A stretch of DNA of 64,000 nt, taken from Mycolicibacterium aurum. Lineage in GTDB: Bacteria; Actinomycetota; Actinomycetes; Mycobacteriales; Mycobacteriaceae. The notes beneath the pieces are model-generated. The model was given only the letters and a program-made list of their open reading frames with translations. It did not search any database and had not been told where the DNA came from. Shown piece after piece: positions 33,055-41,014 of this stretch. Each line of letters opens with the position of its first letter. The stretch's first letter is position 1. The DNA lies in contig NZ_LR134356.1 in NCBI RefSeq assembly GCF_900637195.1, positions 5,084,001 through 5,148,000 of the forward strand, given 5' to 3'. A program made the translations under genes and the position numbers.

Positions 33055-33888
33055 ATGGCACGCTCCGACGTCCTGGTCACAGCAGACTGGGCCGAGAGCA
33101 ATCTCGAGGCGCCCAACACCGTCTTCGTCGAGGTCGACGAAGACACCAGCGCCTACGACACCGGTCACATCCCCGGCGCGATCAAGCTTGACTGGAAGAC
33201 CGATCTGCAGGATCAGGTCAAGCGCGACTTCGTCGATGCGGCGCAGTTCTCGAAGTTGCTGTCCGAGCGCGGTATCGGCAACGACGACACCGTGGTCCTC
33301 TACGGCGGCAACAACAACTGGTTCGCCGCGTACGCCTACTGGTACTTCAAGCTGTACGGCCATCAGGACGTGAAGCTGCTCGACGGCGGCCGTAAGAAGT
33401 GGGAACTCGACGCCCGGCCCCTGTCCAAGGACGCCGTGAGCCGTCCGGGCACCAGCTACACCGCCAAGGACCCCGACAACAGCATCCGAGCGTTCCGTGA
33501 CGAGGTCATCGCTGCGATCGGGACCAAGAACCTGGTCGATGTGCGCTCCCCCGACGAGTTCTCCGGCAAGATCCTCGCCCCCGCGCACCTCCCGCAGGAG
33601 CAGAGCCAGCGCGCCGGGCACATCCCCAGCGCCATCAACGTCCCGTGGAGCAAGGCTGCCAACGAGGACGGAACCTTCAAGTCGGACGAAGACCTGGCCA
33701 AGCTCTACGCCGAGGCCGGTCTCGACGGCGAGAAGGAGACCATCGCCTACTGCCGCATCGGTGAGCGCTCTTCGCACACCTGGTTCGTGCTGCAGGAGCT
33801 GCTGGGACACAAGAACGTCAAGAACTACGACGGTAGTTGGACGGAATACGGCTCCCTGGTGGGTGCCCCGATCGAGTTGGGAAGTTGA
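33055..33888 (+). CDS. cysA2: Thiosulfate sulfurtransferase (CysA2-type rhodanese)
   Basis: A 277-residue two-domain rhodanese that moves sulfane sulfur from thiosulfate to thiol or cyanide. The N-terminal domain (residues 1-140) is inactive; the C-terminal domain has the catalytic loop YCRIGERSSH with C233. The motif AYDTGHIPGAIKLDW is also clear. It matches H37Rv Rv0815c. GAAAGGA ribosome site. It is followed at once by sseC and is under the leader-peptide control. Confidence 0.95.
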   Translation: MARSDVLVTADWAESNLEAPNTVFVEVDEDTSAYDTGHIPGAIKLDWKTDLQDQVKRDFVDAAQFSKLLSERGIGNDDTVVLYGGNNNWFAAYAYWYFKLYGHQDVKLLDGGRKKWELDARPLSKDAVSRPGTSYTAKDPDNSIRAFRDEVIAAIGTKNLVDVRSPDEFSGKILAPAHLPQEQSQRAGHIPSAINVPWSKAANEDGTFKSDEDLAKLYAEAGLDGEKETIAYCRIGERSSHTWFVLQELLGHKNVKNYDGSWTEYGSLVGAPIELGS

Positions 33889-33889
33889 T

Positions 33890-34192
33890 ATGTGCTCTGC
33901 ACCGAAACAAGGACTGACGCTGCCCTCGAGTGTTGATCTCGAGAAGGAGACGGTCATCACCGGCCGCGTCGTCGACGGCTCGGGTCAGGCCGTCGGGGGT
34001 GCGTTCGTGCGACTGCTCGACAGCTCGGACGAGTTCACCGCCGAGGTCGTCGCGTCGGCCACCGGTGACTTCCGGTTCTTTGCCGCGCCGGGCACGTGGA
34101 CGCTGCGCGCACTGTCCCCCGCCGGCAACGGTGACGCCAGCGTCGCACCGTCGGGCGCCGGTATTCACGAGGTCGACGTCAAGGTCGCGTGA
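33890..34192 (+). CDS. sseC: SseC-like protein (DUF1416)
   Basis: A 100-residue protein with a CNA-B-like beta-sandwich pattern (TVITGRVVDGSGQAVGGAF, then TLRALSPAGNGD). It always accompanies CysA-type rhodaneses in mycobacteria and is implicated in sulfur transfer, but no activity is proven. It is 1 bp after cysA2. C2 is an N-terminal cysteine (MCSAPKQG). Its stop lies in the first copy of a 34-bp tandem repeat. Confidence 0.9.
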   Translation: MCSAPKQGLTLPSSVDLEKETVITGRVVDGSGQAVGGAFVRLLDSSDEFTAEVVASATGDFRFFAAPGTWTLRALSPAGNGDASVAPSGAGIHEVDVKVA

Positions 34193-34269
34193 CGACGAAG
34201 GAGCCGGGCAATCCGGCTCCGCGTGACGACGAAGGGGCCCGGCGATCGGGCCTTGCGTGACGACGACGG
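34187..34269. repeat. Three-copy 34-bp tandem repeat after sseC
   Basis: GCGTGACGACGAAGG begins at 34187 and 34221, and GCGTGACGACGACGG at 34255, an exact 34-bp period. The first copy overlaps the sseC stop codon. Between copies lie hairpins: GGAGCCGG/CCGGCTCC (34200-34220) and a second with AAGG-GCCCG/CGGGCC-TT. It probably serves as the operon terminator, amplified by duplication. Confidence 0.75.
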
Positions 34270-34464
34270 AGTCGGCGCGGACGCCCTCGTCGTCCCTGCT
34301 CATCGTCGTCGGCTGATCTTGCTGTGAAAACGCTGCACAATCGGCTGTCGTCGGCGACCATATGGTGGAACCCGCGCTGCTGGGGGCGGGTCACCCCGAC
34401 AACCTCGGGGCGCGCCGCGGAGGTCACTTCGCGGCTCGCCGCCGACCACCATCTAGGACCGACG

Positions 34465-34785
34465 ATGAAGATCATGCTCGCCTGCGCCGCCTCCGCGGCC
34501 TTCGCTGCAGTTGCTATGACAGGTGCGCCCGCGGCCCTCGCGGCACCTGAGGACGACTTCCTGACCGTGATCACCAACGGTGGCATCACGTGGCCCGCGG
34601 ACAAGACCCCCCAGGTGGTCGAGACCGGCCACGCCGTGTGCGAAGACTGGTCCAATGGCGCGACCTTCGAGCAGGAGGTCGCCGACCTGACCAGCGTCAC
34701 CGAATGGTCGGACTACCAGGCCGGCTACTTCATCGGTGCCGCCACCGGCGCGTTCTGCCCCGAATTCGAGTGGAAGGTCAGCTGA
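34465..34785 (+). CDS. Secreted DUF732-type protein
   Basis: A 106-residue small exported protein. The signal peptide MLACAASAAFAAVAMTGAPA ends near ALAAPEDDF. The mature part has two cysteines (HAVCEDW, AFCPEF), as in mycobacterial DUF732 proteins, where they form a disulfide. AGGA lies about 7 bases before the ATG. The start at 34324 is rejected because the signal peptide begins at 34465. The function is unknown. Confidence 0.75.
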   Translation: MKIMLACAASAAFAAVAMTGAPAALAAPEDDFLTVITNGGITWPADKTPQVVETGHAVCEDWSNGATFEQEVADLTSVTEWSDYQAGYFIGAATGAFCPEFEWKVS

Positions 34786-34812
34786 CCGTCCGTCGGGCCT
34801 TCGCGTTCGACG

Positions 34813-34841
34813 GCCGCCGGGAGATCCTTTCTCCCGGCGGC
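34813..34841. terminator. Hairpin terminator after the DUF732 gene
   Basis: Perfect 12-bp stem GCCGCCGGGAGA / TCTCCCGGCGGC with a 5-base loop TCCTT, 27 bp after the stop at 34785 and directly followed by the next promoter. Confidence 0.75.
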
Positions 34842-34847
34842 TAGACT
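34842..34847 (+). promoter_or_regulatory. -10 box of leaderless small membrane-protein gene
   Basis: TAGACT (TANNNT) lies eight bases before GTG 34856, directly after the terminator hairpin. Confidence 0.5.
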
Positions 34848-34855
34848 CTCTAGCC

Positions 34856-34954
34856 GTGGTGCTGTTCTTCGAAATCCTGCTCGTTGCGGCCGTTGTGGTG
34901 ATCACGTGGTTCGCGCTCTACGCGCTGTACCGCCTCGTCACCGACGAGTCGTGA
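34856..34954 (+). CDS. Small single-pass membrane protein (32 aa)
   Basis: GTG 34856 to TGA 34954. One hydrophobic helix, FFEILLVAAVVVITWFALYA, followed by a short charged end (RLVTDES). Codons look genuine and a leaderless -10 box is correctly placed. It lies 22 bp before the nitrobindin gene. The function is unknown; it is easily missed because of its size. Confidence 0.6.
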   Translation: MVLFFEILLVAAVVVITWFALYALYRLVTDES

Positions 34955-34976
34955 CCCCGCGTACGCGAGTAGCACG

Positions 34977-35606
34977 GTGACGTCGGGCGACGACGCGGTC
35001 GCCGCTGCTGCGGAGCGGGCCAGGGAAACCGCCCTTCGCAACATCCCGGCGTTCGGCGACCTTCCGGTGCCCGCCGACACCGCCAATCTGCGTGAGGGCG
35101 CGAACCTCAACGACGCACTGCTGGCACTTCTGCCGCTCGTCGGCGTCTGGCGGGGCGAAGGAGAAGGCCGGGACGCCCACGGCGACTACCGATTCGGTCA
35201 GCAGATCGTCGTCTCCCACGACGGCGGCGACTACCTCAACTGGGAGGCCCGCTCGTGGCGCCTCGACGCCGACGGGGAGTACGAGCAGCCCGGCCTCCGC
35301 GAATCCGGGTTCTGGCGATTCGTCGACGATCCGGCCGACCCCACCGAAACGCAGGCCATCGAGCTCCTGTTGGCGCACTCCGCCGGGTACATCGAATTGT
35401 TCTACGGTCGTCCCCTCAACCAGGCGTCGTGGGAACTGGTCACAGACGCACTGGCGCGCAGCAAGTCCGGCGTTCTCGTCGGCGGCGCCAAACGCCTCTA
35501 CGGCATCATCGACGGCGGTGACCTTGCCTACGTCGAGGAACGCGTCGACGCCGACGGCGGTCTGGTGCCGCATCTGTCCGCCCGGCTGGCCAGGTTCGTC
35601 GGCTAG
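34977..35606 (+). CDS. Nitrobindin-like heme-binding protein (FABP-like, Rv0813c type)
   Basis: A 209-residue beta-barrel protein. The first strand has LVGVWRGEGEG (the GxWxGxG motif of this family), and HLSARLARFVG near the C-terminus holds the heme-ligand histidine of nitrobindins. These bind ferric heme and nitric oxide and isomerise peroxynitrite in the human and M. tuberculosis (Rv2717c) relatives. It overlaps the next gene by one base. Confidence 0.85.
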   Translation: MTSGDDAVAAAAERARETALRNIPAFGDLPVPADTANLREGANLNDALLALLPLVGVWRGEGEGRDAHGDYRFGQQIVVSHDGGDYLNWEARSWRLDADGEYEQPGLRESGFWRFVDDPADPTETQAIELLLAHSAGYIELFYGRPLNQASWELVTDALARSKSGVLVGGAKRLYGIIDGGDLAYVEERVDADGGLVPHLSARLARFVG

Positions 35607-35872
35607 TGCGTCGTTGGATGATGGCAGTGGCGGTGGCCGCTGCGGGAGCGGCGGCCGCCTGTTCGGCGCCCACCGAATCGACTCGGGACTCGACGCCGAG
35701 CTCGGCGGTGCCCAGCGTGGGTCACGGAGCGTTCGCGTACTGCCTGGGTCAGCACGGCATCCCGGTACCCCCGGGGCCTGCATCGGGGCCTCCGCCCGGC
35801 GTCGACGCCGGCGCGTGGGACACCGCGATGTCGGAGTGCTCGTCTCTGGCCCCGGGCCCAGGCCCGGGTTAG
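35606..35872 (+). CDS. Small putative lipoprotein (88 aa)
   Basis: GTG start shares its first base with the nitrobindin stop. The N-terminus is a lipoprotein signal with lipobox AAAC (C19). The mature part is Ser/Pro/Gly-rich with two further cysteines (YCLGQHG and SECSS), which could form a disulfide. It converges with the solute-binding gene, overlapping it by 4 bp. The function is unknown. Confidence 0.65.
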   Translation: MRRWMMAVAVAAAGAAAACSAPTESTRDSTPSSAVPSVGHGAFAYCLGQHGIPVPPGPASGPPPGVDAGAWDTAMSECSSLAPGPGPG

Positions 35873-36729
35873 TTCAGCACCGGCGCGCGGCCCGCGTCGG
35901 CCAGCCAGCGCTGCTGGAGCCGGTCCAGCGTGCCGTTGCCACGCAGCGTGTCGACCGCCCAGGACACGCAGCGCGTCAGTGAACTCTCGTGGTCCAGCAC
36001 GATGCCGAACTGTTCGACATCGTCGCTCGGCCCGGGCAGCTGCCCCACCATCATCCCTCCGCGGAGTTCGTTGGCCACCGAGAAGGCTGTCGGTAGGTCG
36101 GCCACCAACGCGTCGATCTCGCCGTCGACCAATGCTGTCTTGGCCTCGCCGGTGGTGTCGTACACCGCGACGGCTTGCCGCCCGTCGAGCGCGGCCGCGG
36201 CGGCTGCGCTGGTGCTGCCGATCTGTGCACCCAACCGCAGCACCCTCAGGTCGTCGAGGTTCGTCGCCGTGGCGGCAGGCGAGGTACGCACCGTCACCAC
36301 TGCCTGGGTGACGTCGAGGTAGGGCGACGAGAAGTCCACCGCGGCACTGCGTTGCTCGGTGATCGAGAACTGGGAAAGGTTCACGTCGAAGGATTTGGCG
36401 CCCGGGGCAAGCGCGGCGTTGAACGGCACCCGCACCCAGCGCACGTCGTCAGCGGTGTACTGCAGTTCAGCCGCCACGGCATACGCGAGTGCGGACTCGA
36501 ACCCCTCCCCGTTGGAGGGGTCGTCGCCCAGGTACCAGGGCGGGTAGACGGGCAGGTCGGCGCCGAAGGTCAGGATGCCGGGGTACAGCGTGGCCAAGGT
36601 GTCCTTGCTGCACTTTCGCGCGTCCAGTGTCGGGGCGGTGACGGCGGTGGGTGCGGCGCAGGACGAGACGGCCAGGACGGCCAGTGCGGCTGCGATGGCC
36701 TTCCATCCCAGGATGGAAGACGAGTGCAT
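35869..36729 (-). CDS. Amino-acid-type ABC transporter solute-binding lipoprotein
   Basis: A 286-residue GlnH-like protein. Signal with lipobox VSSC (C24), then the family blocks VNLSQFSITEQRSAAVDFSS, DALVADLPTAFSVANEL and a C-terminal LDRLQQRWL. No permease or ATPase gene is adjacent, so it must pair with a transporter elsewhere or act as a sensor. The ATG at 36729 is chosen as the start of the signal peptide; the frame continues upstream without support. Confidence 0.82.
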   Translation of the reverse strand: MHSSSILGWKAIAAALAVLAVSSCAAPTAVTAPTLDARKCSKDTLATLYPGILTFGADLPVYPPWYLGDDPSNGEGFESALAYAVAAELQYTADDVRWVRVPFNAALAPGAKSFDVNLSQFSITEQRSAAVDFSSPYLDVTQAVVTVRTSPAATATNLDDLRVLRLGAQIGSTSAAAAAALDGRQAVAVYDTTGEAKTALVDGEIDALVADLPTAFSVANELRGGMMVGQLPGPSDDVEQFGIVLDHESSLTRCVSWAVDTLRGNGTLDRLQQRWLADAGRAPVLN

Positions 36730-36779
36730 AGCCGCATCATTGCAGATTTCGAAAGTTGTGCAGTCTCCGGAAATGGAGC

Positions 36780-36840
36780 GGCCCCCGAGCCTTGTGTTCC
36801 TGGCCGGACAGACCAGGGGGCTCGGGGGCCGGGTGACTGC
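36780..36840. repeat. Long-loop inverted repeat upstream of the solute-binding gene
   Basis: Arms GGCCCCCGAGCC (36780-36791) and GGCTCGGGGGCC (36829-36840), perfect over 12 bp, with a 37-base loop that contains an inner CCTGG/CCAGG stem. It may be a terminator for the upstream pabC-like gene or a 5' leader structure. The rest of the 275-bp gap has no clear gene apart from a strong ribosome-site-like sequence near 36944. Confidence 0.55.
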
Positions 36841-37004
36841 GGGGAATTCGCCAGCGCGCACAGGTGCGACGAGCGCTCTCCCGGCGCTGCTAGCTCGCAG
36901 CCACCTCACATGTCCATATGTCACTCAATTTCTCGGACCACCTCCTTCCCTGTGTACACGCGACCGTACTCCCGCTCTGGCAGGGCGACAAGGGATTTAA
37001 GCGC

Positions 37005-37886
37005 TCAGCGATCACAGATGATCGCGGCGTCCACCAATGCGGTGATGTCGTCGGCGAGCGGCGAGTGCGCCAAGGGTTGTCCGTCGAGAGTGTGCACGCG
37101 CGCCGCGAGGGTGATGCTGGACACCAGCCAGACACCTTGGGCCGCAGTCAGATCGGCGGGCGTGAGCGCCTGGTAGTCGCAATCGAAACCCTTGTTCCGA
37201 GCCACCTCGAACAACGCCTGCTGGGTGGTTCCCCGCAGAATGGGAAACCAGGGCGGCGGCGTCAACAGGCAGGTGCGGCCGTCGGCTGACGAGGTGGCGA
37301 TCACGACAGTCGAACGCGGCCCCTCCAGAATGTGGCCATCGGTGCTGACGAAGATGACGTCTCCGGCGCCCGCGCGTTCGGCGTGCCGCAGTGCAGCCAT
37401 GTTGACCGCGTAGGACAACGTCTTGGCGCCGGCCAGCAGCCACGGCATCGCCTCCACGCCGTCGGCGGCAAGGCCACGCTCCAGGGTCAGCGCTGCCAGA
37501 CCGTCGCGACGGACCTCGGCGACCCGTGCCGGAACCGGGCCGATCATGGCGTACCCCGTCGGTGCCGACCCGTGCTCACGGCCACGGGAGTACACCAGGC
37601 GCAGCACGCCTTCGTCGCCGCCGGCGGACATCCAGGTGCCGACCGCGGTGTCGACCGTGGCACGCCACAGGGCGGTGTCCGGCGCGGGGAGGTCGACCAG
37701 GTGTGCCGAATGCGCCAGCCGGTTCAGGTGCGCGTCGAGCAGGCATGGGCGGCCACCCCGCACCAGCAGGGTCTCGAAGATGCCGTCACCGCGCACCGCG
37801 GCCAGATCGTCGGCGTACAGCAGGGGAACGTCGGGGTCGTGCAGTTGTCCGTCGAGGGTTACGACGACGCCCGGTACCTCAGCCAT
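37005..37886 (-). CDS. pabC: Class IV aminotransferase, PabC-like aminodeoxychorismate lyase
   Basis: A 293-residue PLP fold-type IV enzyme. The PLP lysine is in LLAGAKTLSYAVNM, and the phosphate-binding end is STDGHILEGPRSTVVIA. It probably makes 4-aminobenzoate from aminodeoxychorismate for folate, matching H37Rv Rv0812. Branched-chain or D-amino acid transaminase activity is possible by family. It is divergent from ygfZ. Confidence 0.85.
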   Translation of the reverse strand: MAEVPGVVVTLDGQLHDPDVPLLYADDLAAVRGDGIFETLLVRGGRPCLLDAHLNRLAHSAHLVDLPAPDTALWRATVDTAVGTWMSAGGDEGVLRLVYSRGREHGSAPTGYAMIGPVPARVAEVRRDGLAALTLERGLAADGVEAMPWLLAGAKTLSYAVNMAALRHAERAGAGDVIFVSTDGHILEGPRSTVVIATSSADGRTCLLTPPPWFPILRGTTQQALFEVARNKGFDCDYQALTPADLTAAQGVWLVSSITLAARVHTLDGQPLAHSPLADDITALVDAAIICDR

Positions 37887-37937
37887 GGGAAATCAGCGTA
37901 GCCCCGGCCGGTCGTGCGGGAATCGTAGAGTTGACCC

Positions 37938-39035
37938 ATGACGTCAAGCAGCTCCGGGGTACCGGCTCCCCCCACCGGGCCCGACGCCGACGCGGTGTGG
38001 CACTTCGGTGACCCGCTCGGCGAACAACGAGCCGCCGCCGAGGGCGCCGTGGTCATCGACCGCTCGCACCGCGCCGTACTGACCCTGACCGGTGCCGAGC
38101 GCAGGTCATGGCTGCACACCATCTCCAGCCAGCACGTCAGTGAGCTTCCCGACGGCGCCGTGGTCGAGAATTTGAGCCTGGACGGCCAGGGCCGTGTCGA
38201 AGATCACTGGCTGCAGACCGAGCTCGACGGCCGCACCGTGATCGACACCGAACCGTGGCGCGGGGAACCGCTGCTGAGCTTCTTGCGCAAGATGGTGTTC
38301 TGGGCCGATGTCGTGGTCGAGCCCGCCGATCTCGGGGTGTTGTCGCTGCTCGGGCCGGCGCTCGCCGGGCCGCCGGTGCTCGCGGCACTCGGCCTGGCTG
38401 CACTACCCGCGGAGGGCACCGCCGCCGCACTGGCCGACGGCGGATTCGTCCGCCACCTGCCTGGCCCCGGGGGCGAGATCGACCTCGTGGTGCCGCGGGC
38501 CGATATCGCGGCGTGGCGGGACAGGCTGGTGGCTGCCGGTGTCCGGCCGGCGGGTGTGTGGGCCTATGAGGCGCACCGAGTCGCTGCCCGGCGTCCGCGT
38601 CTCGGGGTGGACACCGACGAGCGCACGATCCCGCACGAGGTGGGCTGGATCGGCGGGCCCGGGGTGGGCGCCGTGCACCTCGACAAGGGCTGCTACCGCG
38701 GGCAGGAGACCGTCGCGCGGGTGCACAACCTGGGCAAACCTCCGCGCATGCTGGTGATCCTGCATCTCGACGGCGACGCCGACCGCCCCTCCTCCGGCGA
38801 TCCGGTTCTCGCGGGCGGCCGCACTGTGGGCCGGCTGGGCACGGTCGTCGACCACGTCGACGAGGGGGCGATCGCGCTGGCGCTGCTCAAGCGCGGCCTG
38901 CCGGCGGACATCGAGTTGACCACCGGTGGTGAGCTGCAGGTTTCCGCCGCGATCGACCCCGATTCGCTGCCGGCCGCCGATTCGGTGGGTGCGGGGCGGC
39001 TGGCCGTCGAGCGGCTGCGGGGCGGCGCGCGCTGA
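37938..39035 (+). CDS. ygfZ: YgfZ/GcvT-like folate-binding protein
   Basis: A 365-residue relative of the aminomethyltransferase fold. The YgfZ signature KGCYRGQETVARVHN carries the conserved cysteine C252. YgfZ uses folate to help repair or assemble certain Fe-S enzymes. It corresponds to H37Rv Rv0811c. It sits divergently from the PabC-like gene, and the folate link between them is suggestive. Confidence 0.9.
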   Translation: MTSSSSGVPAPPTGPDADAVWHFGDPLGEQRAAAEGAVVIDRSHRAVLTLTGAERRSWLHTISSQHVSELPDGAVVENLSLDGQGRVEDHWLQTELDGRTVIDTEPWRGEPLLSFLRKMVFWADVVVEPADLGVLSLLGPALAGPPVLAALGLAALPAEGTAAALADGGFVRHLPGPGGEIDLVVPRADIAAWRDRLVAAGVRPAGVWAYEAHRVAARRPRLGVDTDERTIPHEVGWIGGPGVGAVHLDKGCYRGQETVARVHNLGKPPRMLVILHLDGDADRPSSGDPVLAGGRTVGRLGTVVDHVDEGAIALALLKRGLPADIELTTGGELQVSAAIDPDSLPAADSVGAGRLAVERLRGGAR

Positions 39036-39181
39036 CAGAGTGACGTGAAAACGCCTCGGGAACAGGGCCTGCCAGCGCCGCGGCGCGGCGCACGGTAAAG
39101 TGTCGGCAGGACAATAAACACACTCAGATCGGAGCCGCCTAGCAATTGGGCCGCTCCGTTATTGCGCGAGGGGGTTCCCCC

Positions 39182-39367
39182 ATGGGCCGCGGCCGGGCAA
39201 AGGCAAAGCAGACCAAGGTTGCACGTGAGCTCAAATACAGCTCACCGCAGACGGATTTCACGCAGCTACAGCGTGAGCTGGCAGGTTCGTCAGACGACGA
39301 CCCCCGTAACGGCAGCGAGCCGCTGTCAGACGACGGCTGGGCCGACGATGACGACTGGCGGCGCTAA
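39182..39367 (+). CDS. DUF3073 small protein
   Basis: A 61-residue protein starting MGRGRAKAKQTKVARELKY, basic at the N-terminus and very acidic at the C-terminus (ending DDDDWRR). It is highly conserved in actinobacteria (H37Rv Rv0810c) with no known function. The ATG at 39182 is preferred to 39146 by homology. Just before the ATG is a tight GGGGG-TT-CCCCC repeat that may hide the ribosome site. It converges with purM. Confidence 0.85.
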   Translation: MGRGRAKAKQTKVARELKYSSPQTDFTQLQRELAGSSDDDPRNGSEPLSDDGWADDDDWRR

Positions 39368-39391
39368 GTGCGCCGGCCCTCCGCAGTATTC

Positions 39392-40483
39392 CTAGAATCT
39401 AGGGTGCTGTCCCACGAGCACTGCTCGTGAGGCGTCTTTACTGCCCTTCTTGATGGTCCCGAGGGTCCAGCAATTCAGGTGACGGGCAGTCAACACGGCC
39501 AGCGCGCGATCGGTGTCCTCCGGCGCGACGACAGCCACCATCCCGACACCCATGTTGAACGTCTTGTCCATTTCCGCTCGTTCGATACGACCGCGCTGCG
39601 CGATCATGCCGAACACCGGTGCGGGCGTCCACGTGCCGCGGTCGAGTTCTGCCACCAGACCGGGCGGGATGACACGTTCCAGGTTGCCGGCGAGTCCGCC
39701 GCCGGTGACGTGGCAGAACGTCCGCACCTGGGTCTCGGCGGCCAGCGCGAGGCAGTCTTTGGTGTAGATGCGGGTCGGCTCCAACAACTCCTCGCCGAGA
39801 GTGCGGCCGAACTCCTCGACGTGACCGGCGAGGTTCATGTGGTCGATCTCCAGCAGCACGTGCCGGGCCAGTGAGTAACCGTTCGAGTGCAGGCCGGTCG
39901 AGGCCATCGCGATGATCACGTCGCCGGGCCTGACCCGGTCCGGTCCGAGGACATCGTCAGCTTCGACGACCCCGATCCCGGTGGCCGAGATGTCGTAATG
40001 GTCGGGCGCCATCAGCCCCGGATGCTCGGCCGTCTCGCCGCCGAGCAGGGCGCACCCGGCCTGCACGCAGCCGTCGGCGATGCCGGAGACGAGTTCGGCG
40101 ACGCGTTCCGGGACGGTCCGGCCGATCGCGATGTAGTCCTGCAGGAACAGCGGCTCGGCGCCGCACACCACCAGGTCGTCCACCACCATCGCGACCAGGT
40201 CGATGCCGACCGTGTCGTGCTTGTCCATCGCCTGCGCAACGGCCAACTTGGTGCCCACCCCGTCGGTGGATGAGGCCAGCAGCGGCTCGCGGTAGTCGCC
40301 GCGCAACGCGAAGAGGCCGGCGAACCCGCCGAGCCCGCCGCGTACCTCGGGCCGGGTGGCCTTCTTGGCAAGCGGCTTGAACAGTTCGACGGCACGGTCG
40401 CCGGCTTCGATGTCCACTCCAGCCGATGCATAGGAAATACCGTGTTGTTCGGCGATGCCGTGGTGTTCGACCCCTTTAGTCAT
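39392..40483 (-). CDS. purM: Phosphoribosylformylglycinamidine cyclo-ligase PurM
   Basis: A 363-residue ATP-dependent enzyme forming AIR, fifth step of purine synthesis. Visible are SYASAGVDIEAGDRAVELF, the ATP-binding STDGVGTKLAVA and CGAEPLFLQDYIAIG, GGETAEHPGL, and HVTGGGLAGNLER. The ATG at 40483 (MTKGVEHHG) is the natural start; the frame upstream has no homology. It matches Rv0809. It is separated from purF by two plus-strand genes. Confidence 0.96.
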   Translation of the reverse strand: MTKGVEHHGIAEQHGISYASAGVDIEAGDRAVELFKPLAKKATRPEVRGGLGGFAGLFALRGDYREPLLASSTDGVGTKLAVAQAMDKHDTVGIDLVAMVVDDLVVCGAEPLFLQDYIAIGRTVPERVAELVSGIADGCVQAGCALLGGETAEHPGLMAPDHYDISATGIGVVEADDVLGPDRVRPGDVIIAMASTGLHSNGYSLARHVLLEIDHMNLAGHVEEFGRTLGEELLEPTRIYTKDCLALAAETQVRTFCHVTGGGLAGNLERVIPPGLVAELDRGTWTPAPVFGMIAQRGRIERAEMDKTFNMGVGMVAVVAPEDTDRALAVLTARHLNCWTLGTIKKGSKDASRAVLVGQHPRF

Positions 40484-40555
40484 CGAGAGCAAGGCTACCC
40501 GCGTATTCCCGGCGATTCGCTGCCAGTATCGGTTGTGCTGTGACACCGTCCAGTC

Positions 40556-40996
40556 ATGGTTGTCATGCACAGGTACGTGGCGGCCGCCGCCATGTCTCTC
40601 GCGGCGGTGACCGCGACGGCGCCGGCTGGCCCGGCCTCGGCGACGCCGTCGGTCGGTACGTCGGCCGTCACGCTGTCGGCGAACACCGTCGACGGTGTCG
40701 ATTACGTCACTCGCGAAATCACGATCGCTCCGGGCGGCAGCACCGGCTGGCACTACCACGACCCCACGGTGTACGGCCTCATTCGCAGCGGTACCCTCAC
40801 CCGGACGTTGGCCAATTGCCAGGTCGACGGCACTTTTCCGGCCGGGACAGCGGTCGCTGAGGGCCGCGGTCCCGACCACGTCCACCTGGGTCGAAACCTG
40901 GGCTCCGAACCGCTGGTGATGTGGGTGAGCTACGTCGCGCCGGCCGGGACACCGTTGTCGGTGGACATGCCCGATCCCGGCTGCGGGTTTGCCTGA
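40556..40996 (+). CDS. Secreted cupin-domain protein
   Basis: A 146-residue protein with a signal peptide (VAAAAMSLAAVTATAPAGPA, cleavage near ASA). The cupin barrel has metal-binding motif GWHYHDPTVYGLI, with PDHVHLG as the second. No enzyme type can be assigned. It starts at ATG 40556 or 40565, divergent from purM. Confidence 0.75.
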   Translation: MVVMHRYVAAAAMSLAAVTATAPAGPASATPSVGTSAVTLSANTVDGVDYVTREITIAPGGSTGWHYHDPTVYGLIRSGTLTRTLANCQVDGTFPAGTAVAEGRGPDHVHLGRNLGSEPLVMWVSYVAPAGTPLSVDMPDPGCGFA

Positions 40997-41014
40997 CCCG
41001 GGAAGCGGTCACTC

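Noticed and set aside
34187..34269. Short repeats considered as a CRISPR array
   Set aside because: Only three units, 34-bp period without unique spacers of normal length, and no cas genes in the window.
36780..36840. Inverted repeat considered as a riboswitch for the PabC-like gene
   Set aside because: It lies downstream of that gene (which is on the minus strand and ends at 37005), and no conserved riboswitch core could be recognised.
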